NCBI RefSeq assembly: GCF_900100335.1
Contig: NZ_FNFE01000004.1
Location: 62,001 to 126,000, forward strand
Source of the DNA: Natronorubrum texcoconense
GTDB lineage: Archaea; Halobacteriota; Halobacteria; Halobacteriales; Natrialbaceae
Length of the DNA: 64,000 nt
Direction of reading: 5' to 3'
In this document: positions 1-8,997 of the stretch, piece by piece
Numbering within the stretch: the stretch's first letter is position 1
Layout: each line of letters begins with the position of its first letter
Made by a program: the position numbers and the translations under genes
Notes under the pieces: generated by a model
Seen by the model: the letters and a program-made list of their open reading frames with translations, nothing else
Databases searched by the model: none
What the model was told of the DNA's origin: nothing

Positions 1-1
1 G

Positions 2-817
2 GTCGAGCCGGCGCTGGAGCCCGACGCGGACGGCGACGTGGCCGCACCCACGCCGAGCGTCGACGATCCCGACCGATCGGCGTCGATAGACCTCGTCCTC
101 GAGTCGGGCCCGTTCGCCGACGTTCTCGTCGACCAACTCGAGCAGTCGGGATACGAACCGACGGTCGTCTCGAGCGTCGACGACGTTCGATCGTCGGCCG
201 AGGGGGCCGACGCGGCCCGACACGTCGTCCTCGACTGGCGCGCCTTCCCGGAGCCGTCGATCGAGAGCCTCACGGCCCTGTTCGATCGACTCGAGGCGGG
301 GACGTCGATCGCGTTGCTCTCGGTCGTCGACGACGAGTCGATTCCGGCGCCGGTTCTCGGCGTCTCGGGACTGCTCTCGCCGCGGGCGTCGACGGAGATG
401 GTCGCGGACGTTCTCGCGTCGATCCACTTCGATCCTGACGACGAGCCTCGAGTAGTTGTCGCGACGGTGGACGACGACGCGGCCGAGGGCCGTTCGATGG
501 CGGAGACGCTCGAGGCGGTCGGCTGTGCGGTCGACACCGTGTCGGTCGCAGAACTCCGGTCGCACGCGGATCGGGACGGGATCGATTGTGTCTTCCTCTC
601 CGCCGACGGCGTCGATACGATCGACGACGCGACGCTCCGTTCGTTGCGGACGCCGGAGACGTCGCTTCCGGTCCCCGTCGTCGTCGTCGGTCCCACGCCG
701 AAGGCCGACGACTGGCTGCCGGTCTGTGGCTCCCAACGCTTCGTTCGTCGGTCGGTCACCGCCCACGGACTGGCCGGCGAGATACTCCTCGCGATCGATC
801 CAGAGGCCGAATCATGA
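2..817 (+). CDS. Tandem degenerate receiver-like protein, C-terminal part (5' end outside window)
   Basis: The frame is open to the left edge, so only the C-terminal part of a larger protein is seen. Two receiver-like alpha/beta units follow one another. The first keeps an Asp in VVLDWRAF. The second starts RVVVATVDDDAAEG like a response-regulator acidic pocket, but its phosphoacceptor position reads FLSADG, so it is probably not phosphorylated there. No DNA-binding or ATPase module is visible. The stop overlaps the next ATG (ATGA), so it heads or continues a coupled operon with a true receiver, a HEAT protein and a glycosyltransferase. I infer a signalling or scaffold role; whether kinase modules lie upstream cannot be seen. 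Confidence 0.7.
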   Translation, partial: VEPALEPDADGDVAAPTPSVDDPDRSASIDLVLESGPFADVLVDQLEQSGYEPTVVSSVDDVRSSAEGADAARHVVLDWRAFPEPSIESLTALFDRLEAGTSIALLSVVDDESIPAPVLGVSGLLSPRASTEMVADVLASIHFDPDDEPRVVVATVDDDAAEGRSMAETLEAVGCAVDTVSVAELRSHADRDGIDCVFLSADGVDTIDDATLRSLRTPETSLPVPVVVVGPTPKADDWLPVCGSQRFVRRSVTAHGLAGEILLAIDPEAES

Positions 818-1182
818 GCGGACACATACTCGTCGTCGAGGACGACGAACAGATCTCGGAGATCCTCTCTTACCGGCTCGAAATCGCGGACTACGAAGTT
901 ACCGTGATCGACGACGGCGACGACTGCTGGGCGTATCTCGAGGAGGCCGACGAGCTTCCGGACGCGATGTTGCTCGACGTCATGCTCCCCGGCACCGACG
1001 GCTTCGGCGTACTGCGTCGACTCCAGCGAACGGACCGGTACGACGGAATGCCGGTGATCCTCATCACCGGCCGGGGGCTCGAGGACGACGTCATCCAGGG
1101 GTTCGACCTCGGAGCCGACGACTACATCGTGAAACCGTTCAGCCCCTCGGAAGTGGTCGCCAGACTCAACCGACTCCTCTGA
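814..1182 (+). CDS. Stand-alone response regulator receiver domain
   Basis: A 122-residue single-domain receiver (CheY type) with all key residues: acidic pocket E9-D10-D11, phosphoacceptor D55 in LLDVMLPG, T85 in LITG and K107 in VKPF. No output domain follows, so it should act by protein-protein contact. The ATG lies inside the upstream stop (ATGA); its own stop overlaps the next start (TGATG). This double overlap ties it to the membrane HEAT protein and glycosyltransferase downstream, its likely targets (inference). Confidence 0.93.
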   Translation: MSGHILVVEDDEQISEILSYRLEIADYEVTVIDDGDDCWAYLEEADELPDAMLLDVMLPGTDGFGVLRRLQRTDRYDGMPVILITGRGLEDDVIQGFDLGADDYIVKPFSPSEVVARLNRLL

Positions 1183-2282
1183 TGGTGTCGACACTGCTCG
1201 TCGCGGCCGTCGTCGTCTTCGCCATCTGTCTCCTCGTCGCCGCGGTCACCCTCTTCCTCTCGGTGATCCGCTTCTGGCTCGACCAGCGCCGCGAGGCGAT
1301 TCGTGCGGAACTGATGCCGGAACTGTTCGTCCGTCTCGAGCAACCCGACCCCGACTGGGCCGGCTGGTACGAGAGCCACTCCCGACTCGAGCGGTACGTT
1401 ATCCGGGACGTGGTCTCCCAGTACCTCCGCCGGCTTCGCGGCTACGAACGCCAACAATTGCTGTCGCTCGCTGCCGCGGCGAGCATCGACGACCGGGCGG
1501 ATCGCTCGCTCGATTCGTGGCGACTCACGCGGCGACTCCGCGGGCTCATCTGGTTGAGCCTGCTCGAGCGACCGGTGTCGACCGATCGGCTGCGTACGAC
1601 CTGTCTCGACCACTCCACGACGCGTGCGGCCGCTGCACGGCTGCTCCTCGTTTGCGAGGGCGAGACCGCCGCGGACGACGGGACGTCGCTGCTCTGCTTT
1701 CGTAACGACGAGCGGCTGTCAGTGTTCGGTCTCGATACGCTGTACCGACTCAATCGGGTCGATGCCTCGGCGCTGACGTCGAAGCTCATCGTCGACGGCG
1801 AGTGGTGGGACGAGGAACTGCTGTTGCAGTCGCTGCTCGTGCTCGCACACTGCCGCCTCGAGCGCCGATCCGACCTCCTCGAGTGGCTCGGAGAACTGCT
1901 CGAACACGATTCGCCGCAGGTTCGGGCCGCCGCGCTCGCCGCGTTCGAACGACAGGGCTGGAGTCAGGAGATTCGCGCCCGCGTCGACGTCGAAGGGGCG
2001 CTCTCGGACCCAGATCCGGGGGTTCGGACGGCGTGTTACGATCTGCTCGGGCGGTGGGGTGATACCTCCTCGATCGAGTGGCTCCAGTACGCCGTCGTGA
2101 CGGATCCGAACGAGCGCTGTCGGCTGACCGCGGCGCGGACGCTCACCAAGGCCGGTGCGGCGCTGCCGTCGGCGATCGACGTCGACCCCGAAACCGAACC
2201 GGCTGAGGACGCGGCTGCGGCGATCGAGTGGGCGCGAGCCGAGTACAATCCACCACGGAGGGCCGCCGTCGGATGGTCGTAG
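1182..2282 (+). CDS. Membrane-anchored HEAT-repeat protein
   Basis: 366 residues. One hydrophobic segment at about residues 4-30 is followed by an arginine-rich stretch, indicating an N-terminal anchor with the bulk in the cytoplasm. The rest is helical; the last third carries HEAT-like repeats (for example SPQVRAAALAAFERQG and DPGVRTACYDLLGRWG). HEAT repeats bind proteins, so this is most simply a scaffold linking the receiver encoded just upstream to the glycosyltransferase just downstream, whose start lies inside this gene. No catalytic motif was seen. Operon position is direct; the bridging role is inference. Confidence 0.8.
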   Translation: MVSTLLVAAVVVFAICLLVAAVTLFLSVIRFWLDQRREAIRAELMPELFVRLEQPDPDWAGWYESHSRLERYVIRDVVSQYLRRLRGYERQQLLSLAAAASIDDRADRSLDSWRLTRRLRGLIWLSLLERPVSTDRLRTTCLDHSTTRAAAARLLLVCEGETAADDGTSLLCFRNDERLSVFGLDTLYRLNRVDASALTSKLIVDGEWWDEELLLQSLLVLAHCRLERRSDLLEWLGELLEHDSPQVRAAALAAFERQGWSQEIRARVDVEGALSDPDPGVRTACYDLLGRWGDTSSIEWLQYAVVTDPNERCRLTAARTLTKAGAALPSAIDVDPETEPAEDAAAAIEWARAEYNPPRRAAVGWS

Positions 2283-3664
2283 CCGACCTGCTGTGGCTGG
2301 CCAGCCTCTTTTTCGTGGGCTACTTCGCCCTCGTCAACGGCAGCTATCTCTTCATCCATCTCGTCTCGTTCGTCGTCCTCCGGTGGAACATCCGTAACTG
2401 GCTGTTCAAGCCCACGTACGATCCGTACAGTTCGCCGTTCCTGCCGGGCATCGCCATCGTCGTCCCGGCGTACAACGAGGAGGCGGTCATCGTCGACTCC
2501 GTTCGCTCGCTGCTCAACATCGAGTACCCCAACGTCGAGGTGATCGTCGTCAACGACGGGTCGAAAGACGGCACGCTCGAGGCGGTCACGGACGATTTCG
2601 ATCTGGACCGCGTCGAGGCCTCGGTCCCGTTCGATCTCCCCTGCGAGGCGGTTCACGACGTCTATCAGTCGACCGACCGCAACCTCGTCGTGATCGACAA
2701 GGAAAACGGCGGGAAGGCGGACGCGCTCAACGCCGGCGTCTTCTTCACCGACCAGCCGCTGTTCTGCGCCATCGACGCCGACAGCATGGTCGAACGAACC
2801 GCGCTGCTCGAGGTCGCCGAGCCGTTCCTCCGGCATCCAACCAAAACGCTCGCGACGGGCGGGGCGGTCCGCGTGGTCAACGGCTGCGAGACCTCTCGAG
2901 GCGTTATCACCGACGTCGGACTCTCGAAGAACCGGCTGGCAAACATTCAGGTCATCGAGTACCTTCGCGCGTTCCTCTCCGGTCGCATCGGACTCTCCGG
3001 CCTCGGGGGCCTGCTGATCATCTCCGGGGCGTTCGGGCTCTTCCGAACGAGCGCCGTCCGGGAGGTCGGCGGCTACTCGACGGAGACGATCACGGAGGAT
3101 ATGGAGCTCATCGTTCGACTCCACCGCCACTACGCCGACACCGACTACCGAATCGAGTTCGTCCCCTACCCCGTCGTCTGGACCGAGGTGCCGACGACGC
3201 GGAAGGTCCTCGGCGCTCAGCGGATGCGCTGGTTTCAGGGGCTGCTCGAGACGCTGTGGCTCCATCGATCGATGATCGGACGCCGAAAGTACGGCATGAT
3301 CGGGCTGTTCGCGCTGCCGTTCTTTTTGCTCGTCGAAGCGATCGGACCGCTTATCGAGGGTCTCGGGTACGTCATCGTTCCGCTCGCGTTCATTCTCGGC
3401 GTGTTGAACGCGCCTTTTTTCGTCCTCTTTCTGGCGATCGCCATCGGAATCGGGACGCTGCTCTCGTGGCTGAGCGTGCTGAACGAGGTGATCAGTTTCC
3501 GACGGTATCGAAACCCCAGAGACATCGCCGCGTTGCTCGGCTACGCCTTGCTCGAGCACTTCCCCTTCCGACAGTGGAAATCCCTGATCGCGTGGATCGC
3601 GCTCGTGCGGTACCTGCGCGGCAACGCCGAGTGGGGCGAGATGGTTCGAGTCGGATTCGACTGA
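2273..3664 (+). CDS. Processive family 2 glycosyltransferase, membrane bound
   Basis: 463 residues. N-terminal membrane segment; GT2 catalytic domain with IVVPAYNEE, VVNDGSKDG, the DxD motif AIDADS, acceptor motif TEDMEL and the processive-synthase signature QRMRW; then about four C-terminal membrane segments. This is the layout of hyaluronan, cellulose and poly-GlcNAc synthases, which polymerise a nucleotide sugar and export the chain. The product sugar cannot be read. I chose ATG 2273, which overlaps the upstream stop, over an upstream in-frame start, because the operon is overlapped throughout. The order receiver, HEAT scaffold, synthase suggests phospho-dependent control of polymer synthesis. 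Confidence 0.9.
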   Translation: MVVADLLWLASLFFVGYFALVNGSYLFIHLVSFVVLRWNIRNWLFKPTYDPYSSPFLPGIAIVVPAYNEEAVIVDSVRSLLNIEYPNVEVIVVNDGSKDGTLEAVTDDFDLDRVEASVPFDLPCEAVHDVYQSTDRNLVVIDKENGGKADALNAGVFFTDQPLFCAIDADSMVERTALLEVAEPFLRHPTKTLATGGAVRVVNGCETSRGVITDVGLSKNRLANIQVIEYLRAFLSGRIGLSGLGGLLIISGAFGLFRTSAVREVGGYSTETITEDMELIVRLHRHYADTDYRIEFVPYPVVWTEVPTTRKVLGAQRMRWFQGLLETLWLHRSMIGRRKYGMIGLFALPFFLLVEAIGPLIEGLGYVIVPLAFILGVLNAPFFVLFLAIAIGIGTLLSWLSVLNEVISFRRYRNPRDIAALLGYALLEHFPFRQWKSLIAWIALVRYLRGNAEWGEMVRVGFD

Positions 3665-3673
3665 TCGCTCGGG

Positions 3674-4789
3674 TTACGTCGGGGCTCGAAGGAGTACTCG
3701 AATGGTGGTTCCCGACTCGCCGTTCTCACCCTCCTCGATCTCCAGACGACCGTCGTAGCGGTCGACGAACGTCCGCACGAGGTAGAGTCCGACGTCGGAG
3801 CCGTTTACGCTGTGGCCGCGGTCGGCGACCCGTTCGCGATCGGCCGGCGGGAGTTCGGCCTCGGTGTCGGACACCGCCAGTTCGACGGCCCGGTCCGCAT
3901 CGTGGTTACGCCGAACGGAGACCTTCACCTCGCCGCCCGGTCCGTTCTCGGGTGGAAGCGCACTCGTCAGCAGGTTCCGGACGACGATATTGAGGAACCG
4001 GTCGGCCCGAACCGGGCTCTCACCGTCCGGCCGGTCGAGGATCACCTCGCAATCGTTCCGGCGCTCGAGCCGCTCGATCTCCTCCTCGAGGACGAAGCTG
4101 AGATCCACCGCCGTCAGCGCCGGCTGTGACTCCTCGAGGGCCTGTACCGTCGCGCCGACGGACTCGGTGAGTTCGACGATTCGTTCGCCCGCCTCGACGA
4201 TTCGCGAGACGGTTCGTTCCTCCTCGGGTCCGGACGGCTCGAGCTCCGCTGCCCACCCGAGGACGACGGTCGCGTCGTCTCTGATCTCCTGGCGGACCAG
4301 CCAGTGTAACACCGCGAGCTCCCGGCGCTGGCGCTCGAGTTCGCCGGTTCGACTGCGCCGTTCGATAGCGTACGCGACGGTCTGGGACAGCAACCGCGGC
4401 GTGACGTGCTCTTTCATCAGGTAGTCCTGTGCCCCGCGCTCGACCGCCTCCCGGCCGATCGTAGCGTCGTTCATGCCGGTCAGCACGACGACCGGCGTCT
4501 CCGTGACGACCTCGAGGACCGCGTTCAGCGTCTCGAGTCCGCTCGAATCCGGCAGGTTCAGATCGAGCAACACGAGGGCGAACGGTTCGGACGCCTCCTC
4601 GAGCGCCGTCCGACCGCCTTCGAGCGTTTCGGCGGTTTCGATGGTGACGGCCGGCTCGTCCGAGCCGTCGATCGGGCTCTCGCCCCAGTAGTCGGTGTGC
4701 TGGCGGAGCATCGTTCGGTACAGCCGCGCCTGCAGATCGTCGTCCTCGACGAGCAACACGCGCCGACCGCCGACCGCTCTCGTCGTCAT
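3674..4789 (-). CDS. Receiver plus degenerate histidine kinase-like protein
   Basis: 371 residues. The N-terminal receiver is intact (D76 in LLDLNLPD, T104, K126). The C-terminal half resembles halobacterial kinases, but the H-box reads LVRQEIRDD with Q167 where the phosphorylated His normally sits (family pattern LRHDIRND), and the G1 box reads VSDTEAELP instead of a DNGPGIP-like motif. A GLYLV G2 segment remains. It is therefore probably not an active autokinase; it may be a phosphorylation-gated adaptor. Start at ATG 4789, where the receiver begins; an upstream extension lacks domain content. It converges on the glycosyltransferase gene and lies 142 bp downstream of the HxlR-type regulator on the same strand. 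Confidence 0.85.
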   Translation of the reverse strand: MTTRAVGGRRVLLVEDDDLQARLYRTMLRQHTDYWGESPIDGSDEPAVTIETAETLEGGRTALEEASEPFALVLLDLNLPDSSGLETLNAVLEVVTETPVVVLTGMNDATIGREAVERGAQDYLMKEHVTPRLLSQTVAYAIERRSRTGELERQRRELAVLHWLVRQEIRDDATVVLGWAAELEPSGPEEERTVSRIVEAGERIVELTESVGATVQALEESQPALTAVDLSFVLEEEIERLERRNDCEVILDRPDGESPVRADRFLNIVVRNLLTSALPPENGPGGEVKVSVRRNHDADRAVELAVSDTEAELPPADRERVADRGHSVNGSDVGLYLVRTFVDRYDGRLEIEEGENGESGTTIRVLLRAPT

Positions 4790-4931
4790 AGCATCCCCAC
4801 CACGCGGAGTCTCAAAACAGCTTGGCCCCGTTTCGGCGGCAGAGACCGCTGGTCCTCTTCCGAGCGTCGGCTGCCGGGCGAAAGCGAACACTACTGCACG
4901 TTTCGCTCAGCAGTTCAGACCGAGAACGACA

Positions 4932-5855
4932 CTAATTCGGGTCGTCGTCCGTCGCTGACTCCGACTCCGACCCCGACTCGGCCTCGGAACCGTCCTCGTC
5001 CTCGCGCTCGAGGAGCCGTCGCCACGGCTCACGAGCCGCCGCTGTCGCCGCTCGTTCGGTCTCGAGCGCGTCCAGTTCCGCTCTGGCCCGTCGATACGGC
5101 TCGGTCGATTTGGCGGCCGAGCCGAGGTGCGTCTCGAGGAACGCGAGCCGATGGGCGCGCGCCTCGACGTCACGGGCGACCGGCGCGACGGTGTTGAGCC
5201 GGTTCAGTTCCTCGATCACGTCGATCAGCTCCGCTTTCGCGATCGGCTTTCGTAACAGCCGATCGGCCGGAATAGAGACGTCGTCCGGCGACACCTGTTT
5301 CGAGGTCAGAATTGCGACCGGCGTTCGCTGGCCGGCGTTCGCGACGGCCGCCACGATTTCCTCGCCGGAGAGGCCCGGCATCGCCCGATCGAGGATCGCG
5401 ACGTCGACCGATTCGTCGAGCAGGGCCAGCGCCTCGCGGCCGTCGGCGGCCGTCACGACGTCGTAGTCGGCTGCAAGCCACACCGAGTAGAGCTCGAGCA
5501 GTCGTCGCTCGTCGTCGGCCAGCAACACCGTCGGTGCCCCGGTTCCCACGACGTAGGTCGCGTCCCAGTCGGCCATCGACTCGAGGATCGTGTACAGCTC
5601 CCGGCCGGCCGCGGTCAGCTCGTACTCGACGCGACGGGGCTGTTCCTGCACGACGTCCCGCGAGATGACGTCGTGTTCTCGCAGCTCCTCGAGGTTATCC
5701 GAGAGCACCTTGTTCGAGATATCCTCGAGTTCGCGTTTGCACTCTCCGAACCCCAGTCGGCCTTCGGTCGCGAGCGCGACGATCAACCGCGGTTTCCACT
5801 TGGTGCCGAGGATCGAGCCCGCGATCGTCTGCGCCGGATTCGGTGTCTGTGTCAT
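4932..5855 (-). CDS. HxlR winged-helix - receiver - HalX fusion regulator
   Basis: 307 residues in three modules. Residues 1-97 form an HxlR/MarR-like winged helix (GTKWKPRLIVAL, SNKVLSDNLEELREHDV). Residues about 107-215 form a receiver with D156 in AILDRAMPG and a conserved Lys in RKPI. About 225-295 is a helical HalX domain, which in haloarchaea normally follows a receiver without an HTH. The acidic tail is low complexity. Start at ATG 5855, where the HxlR similarity begins. It is divergent from the deacetylase/glycosyltransferase operon at 6018, so control of that operon is a reasonable inference. Joining an HxlR DNA-binding domain to receiver-HalX makes a complete one-piece response regulator. 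Confidence 0.9.
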   Translation of the reverse strand: MTQTPNPAQTIAGSILGTKWKPRLIVALATEGRLGFGECKRELEDISNKVLSDNLEELREHDVISRDVVQEQPRRVEYELTAAGRELYTILESMADWDATYVVGTGAPTVLLADDERRLLELYSVWLAADYDVVTAADGREALALLDESVDVAILDRAMPGLSGEEIVAAVANAGQRTPVAILTSKQVSPDDVSIPADRLLRKPIAKAELIDVIEELNRLNTVAPVARDVEARAHRLAFLETHLGSAAKSTEPYRRARAELDALETERAATAAAREPWRRLLEREDEDGSEAESGSESESATDDDPN

Positions 5856-6017
5856 AGTTCCCTGCTTGCTCGCTCGTGCTGTCGTGTCCGTACTAGCGCC
5901 GCGAGGATAAACGGGACGCCTCGACGGGTCTCGAGGTGGTGGTAACCTCGAGGTAACGCGCCCCGGATACATTCAGATCGCTGTCAGTACTGATGGTCAC
6001 CGCTCCTCCAGTAGGTA

Positions 6018-7316
6018 ATGACCGACGTACACCAGACCCCCTGTCCGCACTGCGGCTCGCGGTCGTTCGTCGACGATCGGATCGTCGAACACGACTGCGG
6101 GCACGTCGCCTCGCTCGAGGCGTTTTCCGACGGCTGCGAGAAATGTGGTCGGTCGGCGGCCGACGAGGAGCTATCGCCGCTCCAGACGATCGATCGCTGT
6201 CTCGACTGTGGCCACCGGTCGTCCTCGTCCAACGCGGAATCCACCGGCCCGTTACCGACGGTCACGTTCCCGACACTTCCGTCGTCCGAGGACCACCTGA
6301 ACTGGGTGCCAGCGCGGTTGGTCCCCGAGTCTCAGCGAGCGCGACAGCTCTTCAGCACCGTTCTCGTGGTGATGGTGCTCGTCGCCGGTATCGCCGGTGC
6401 GGTGTCGGTGACGCCGATGCTCGAAGACGAGCCTGCCGAACCGGCGTCAGTCGACCGCTCCTGGGAGGAGTACGATTCGATCGTCGTCTTCAGAAACGAC
6501 GATATCCAGCCGTATTACAACCAGGACGAACTGCGCGCGGTCAATCAAGTGTTCCTCGACGAGGAGGTGCCGGTCACGCTCGGGATCATCCCCGACACGG
6601 CCGGCGAGGCCCCGCTCACCGACGACCCGGATCTCTGTCCGTACCTGCGATCGCTCGAGGCGGACGCCCCCGGTCAGTTCGAGATGGCGCTCCACGGCTA
6701 CACGCACGAGTCGGTGACCGACTTCTACGGCGGAAGCGAGTTCGGCGACCTCCCCCGCGAGGAGCAACGCGAGCGACTGGCCGACGGCGAGGCGCTGCTG
6801 GCCGACTGCGTCGAGTCGCCGTCCTCGACGTTCATCCCGCCGATGAACACCTACGACGCGACGACGGTCGAGGTGCTCGCCGAAGCGAACTACACGACCG
6901 TCTCCGGCGGCCAGTGGTTCACCGACCAGTACTACGACACCCCCGAGTCAGCCGTCTTCCAGGCTGGCGGTCTCACCCACGTCTCCGAGACGCAGGCGTT
7001 CGAGGACTGGGGCGCGTACGGCGAGGCGGGCGCGGACGGGGACGACGTTCCGTTCCACGACCTCGAGACGATGACCGACTCGTTCGACGAAGCCCACGCG
7101 AACGGCGACATCCACGTCGTCATGCTCCACTACCAGTACTTCACGACCGAGGAGCGACTCGATCAACTCGAATCGCTGATCCAGCACATGAACGGCGAGG
7201 GCGACGTCGCCTTCGTGACGATCGAACAGCTCTCGGTCGGCCTCGAGACCGGCGCGATCGAGGAGACCGACGACGGCTGGCGCGTCCTCGAGCCGATCGC
7301 CGAGGTGAGCCGATGA
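6018..7316 (+). CDS. Membrane-anchored polysaccharide deacetylase-like protein with N-terminal zinc ribbons
   Basis: 432 residues. Residues 1-70 hold two zinc-knuckle pairs (CPHCG with HDCG, CEKCG with CLDCG). One membrane helix lies near residues 113-135, followed by an outer NodB/DUF2334-like (beta/alpha) domain with FRNDD, HGYTH (metal-binding His pair) and a late LHYQY motif. The expected activity is removal of N-acetyl or similar groups from a surface polysaccharide outside the membrane. The stop overlaps the ATG of the next glycosyltransferase (ATGA), the pairing seen in PgaB/PgaC-type systems. A cytoplasmic zinc ribbon on an exported deacetylase is unusual. Substrate unknown. Confidence 0.85.
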   Translation: MTDVHQTPCPHCGSRSFVDDRIVEHDCGHVASLEAFSDGCEKCGRSAADEELSPLQTIDRCLDCGHRSSSSNAESTGPLPTVTFPTLPSSEDHLNWVPARLVPESQRARQLFSTVLVVMVLVAGIAGAVSVTPMLEDEPAEPASVDRSWEEYDSIVVFRNDDIQPYYNQDELRAVNQVFLDEEVPVTLGIIPDTAGEAPLTDDPDLCPYLRSLEADAPGQFEMALHGYTHESVTDFYGGSEFGDLPREEQRERLADGEALLADCVESPSSTFIPPMNTYDATTVEVLAEANYTTVSGGQWFTDQYYDTPESAVFQAGGLTHVSETQAFEDWGAYGEAGADGDDVPFHDLETMTDSFDEAHANGDIHVVMLHYQYFTTEERLDQLESLIQHMNGEGDVAFVTIEQLSVGLETGAIEETDDGWRVLEPIAEVSR

Positions 7317-8866
7317 GCGTCGGGCAGTCGGTCTCGGCGATGGTTGCGGTCGCGGTCGCGTTCTGGCAGACGATCGGGCGCGGCGTTCGGGCCGTCAAGT
7401 GGCGGTCGGTCGCCCTGTTCCTCTCGGCGCTGGTGCCGTTCGGACTGCTCATCAACGTCATGCCTCTCGGGACGCTGTACGCGATCGGGCTCCTCATCGG
7501 GCTGCTGACCGTCTATCTGGGATGGTCGTACTACGTCGTCGAGCGCGCACCTCAGTACGGCGACCTGTTCGGCGCGCGGGCGCTGGCAGTCGGCCTGGTT
7601 GGCTACGTCGCCGTCATCGTGTACTTAGGCTGGCTCGTTCCGTCGCCGATCGCGCTGGTTCACCTGGGTGCCGTCGTCTTGATCTTCATCTACTACTGGT
7701 TCATCGCGTTCATCGCGTTCTTCCACGATCAGATCGGCCGCTCGAAGTACGAGCCCGAACCGCCGTACCCGAGCGTCACCGTCCTGATCCCCGCGTACAA
7801 CGAGGAAGGGTACATCGGGCGGACGATTCAGTCGCTGCTCGATGCCGATTACCCGACCGACTCACTCGAGATCCTCGCGATCGACGACGGGAGCACTGAC
7901 GGCACGTTCGCGGAGGCGAACGCGTACGCCGCGGCGTTCGAGCGGGTTTCGGTCGTCACCAAGGCGAACGGCGGCAAGTACTCCGCGCTGAACTACGGCC
8001 TGCTATTCGCGGGCGGCGACGTGATCGTCACCGTCGACGCGGACAGTATCATCGACTACGACGCCCTGAAGAACATCGTCGCGCCGTTCGCCGCCGCCGA
8101 GGAGATCGGCGCCGTCGCGAGCAACGTCACGATCTGGAACCGCAACTCGCTGGTTACGCGCTGCCAGCAACTGGAGTACACCATCGGCGTCAACATCTAC
8201 CGCCGGGCGCTGGACTACTTCGGCATCGTGATGGTCGTACCCGGCTGCTTGGGCGCCTACCGTCGGGAGGTTCTGGAGGAGGTCTTCGCCTACGATCCGG
8301 ACACCCTCACCGAGGACTTCGACGTCACGATGAAGGTGCTCCGGTCGGGCTACCGCGTCTCGGTCAGCGACGCCCGCGTCTACACGGAGGCGCCGGCGAC
8401 CTGGCGCGACCTCTACAGCCAGCGGCTGCGCTGGTACCGGGGGAACTACATGACCATCATCAAACACTGGTCGGTCGTCACCGATCCGTCCTACGGCTAC
8501 CTGAACCGGATCGCGCTCCCGTTCCGGCTGGTCGAGATGTTCTTCCTCCCGCTCGCGAGCTTCGTGGTGCTCGCGTACATCGGCTGGCTCGTGGCATCGG
8601 GCCACGTGCTCACCGTCCTCGCGGTGCTCGTCTTCTTTACGAGCATCGTCTTCCTGATCGCCGCCTTGGGGATCCAGATCGAGGGCGAGGACTGGCGACT
8701 GCTGGTGTACGCGCCGCTGCTCGTGATCGGATACAAGCAGTTCCACGACGCGCTCAACCTCAAGTGCCTGCTCGACGTCCTCAGGGACCGCGATCTCGGC
8801 TGGACGCGGGCCGCGCGAATCGAACAACAGCCGGCCTCGACCCCCGAGGAGCCGTCAGCCGACTGA
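7313..8866 (+). CDS. Processive family 2 glycosyltransferase
   Basis: 517 residues. About three to four N-terminal membrane helices, a GT2 domain with VLIPAYNEE, AIDDGSTDG, TVDADS, TEDFDV and processive motif QRLRW, then C-terminal helices. It belongs to the same broad class as the synthase at 2273 but differs in N-terminal topology. Start ATG 7313 overlaps the deacetylase stop; a much longer open frame upstream runs antiphase through the deacetylase and is an artefact of GC-rich sequence. The coupled deacetylase suggests an N-acetylhexosamine polymer such as poly-GlcNAc, by analogy with PgaC/IcaA (inference). Confidence 0.9.
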   Translation: MSVGQSVSAMVAVAVAFWQTIGRGVRAVKWRSVALFLSALVPFGLLINVMPLGTLYAIGLLIGLLTVYLGWSYYVVERAPQYGDLFGARALAVGLVGYVAVIVYLGWLVPSPIALVHLGAVVLIFIYYWFIAFIAFFHDQIGRSKYEPEPPYPSVTVLIPAYNEEGYIGRTIQSLLDADYPTDSLEILAIDDGSTDGTFAEANAYAAAFERVSVVTKANGGKYSALNYGLLFAGGDVIVTVDADSIIDYDALKNIVAPFAAAEEIGAVASNVTIWNRNSLVTRCQQLEYTIGVNIYRRALDYFGIVMVVPGCLGAYRREVLEEVFAYDPDTLTEDFDVTMKVLRSGYRVSVSDARVYTEAPATWRDLYSQRLRWYRGNYMTIIKHWSVVTDPSYGYLNRIALPFRLVEMFFLPLASFVVLAYIGWLVASGHVLTVLAVLVFFTSIVFLIAALGIQIEGEDWRLLVYAPLLVIGYKQFHDALNLKCLLDVLRDRDLGWTRAARIEQQPASTPEEPSAD

Positions 8867-8997
8867 TCGGCTCGGTAGTCGTGCCGTCACGTGTCATGGC
8901 TGATCGTCCACACCTCGGCGAGAACACTGCCGGTCCGGCGTTCGCAACCGACGGGAGTCGGGTCGCTCGAGCACACCCCGAACGACGATATCCCGTC

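Noticed and set aside
2036-3559. 507-residue open frame on the minus strand opposite the first glycosyltransferase
   Set aside because: It is antisense to a clear GT2 gene, has charge-repetitive composition typical of GC-rich shadow frames, and shows no domain.
5993-7312. Upstream extension of the second glycosyltransferase (957-residue frame)
   Set aside because: This part is Arg-rich shadow sequence through the deacetylase gene; the GT2 protein starts at ATG 7313.
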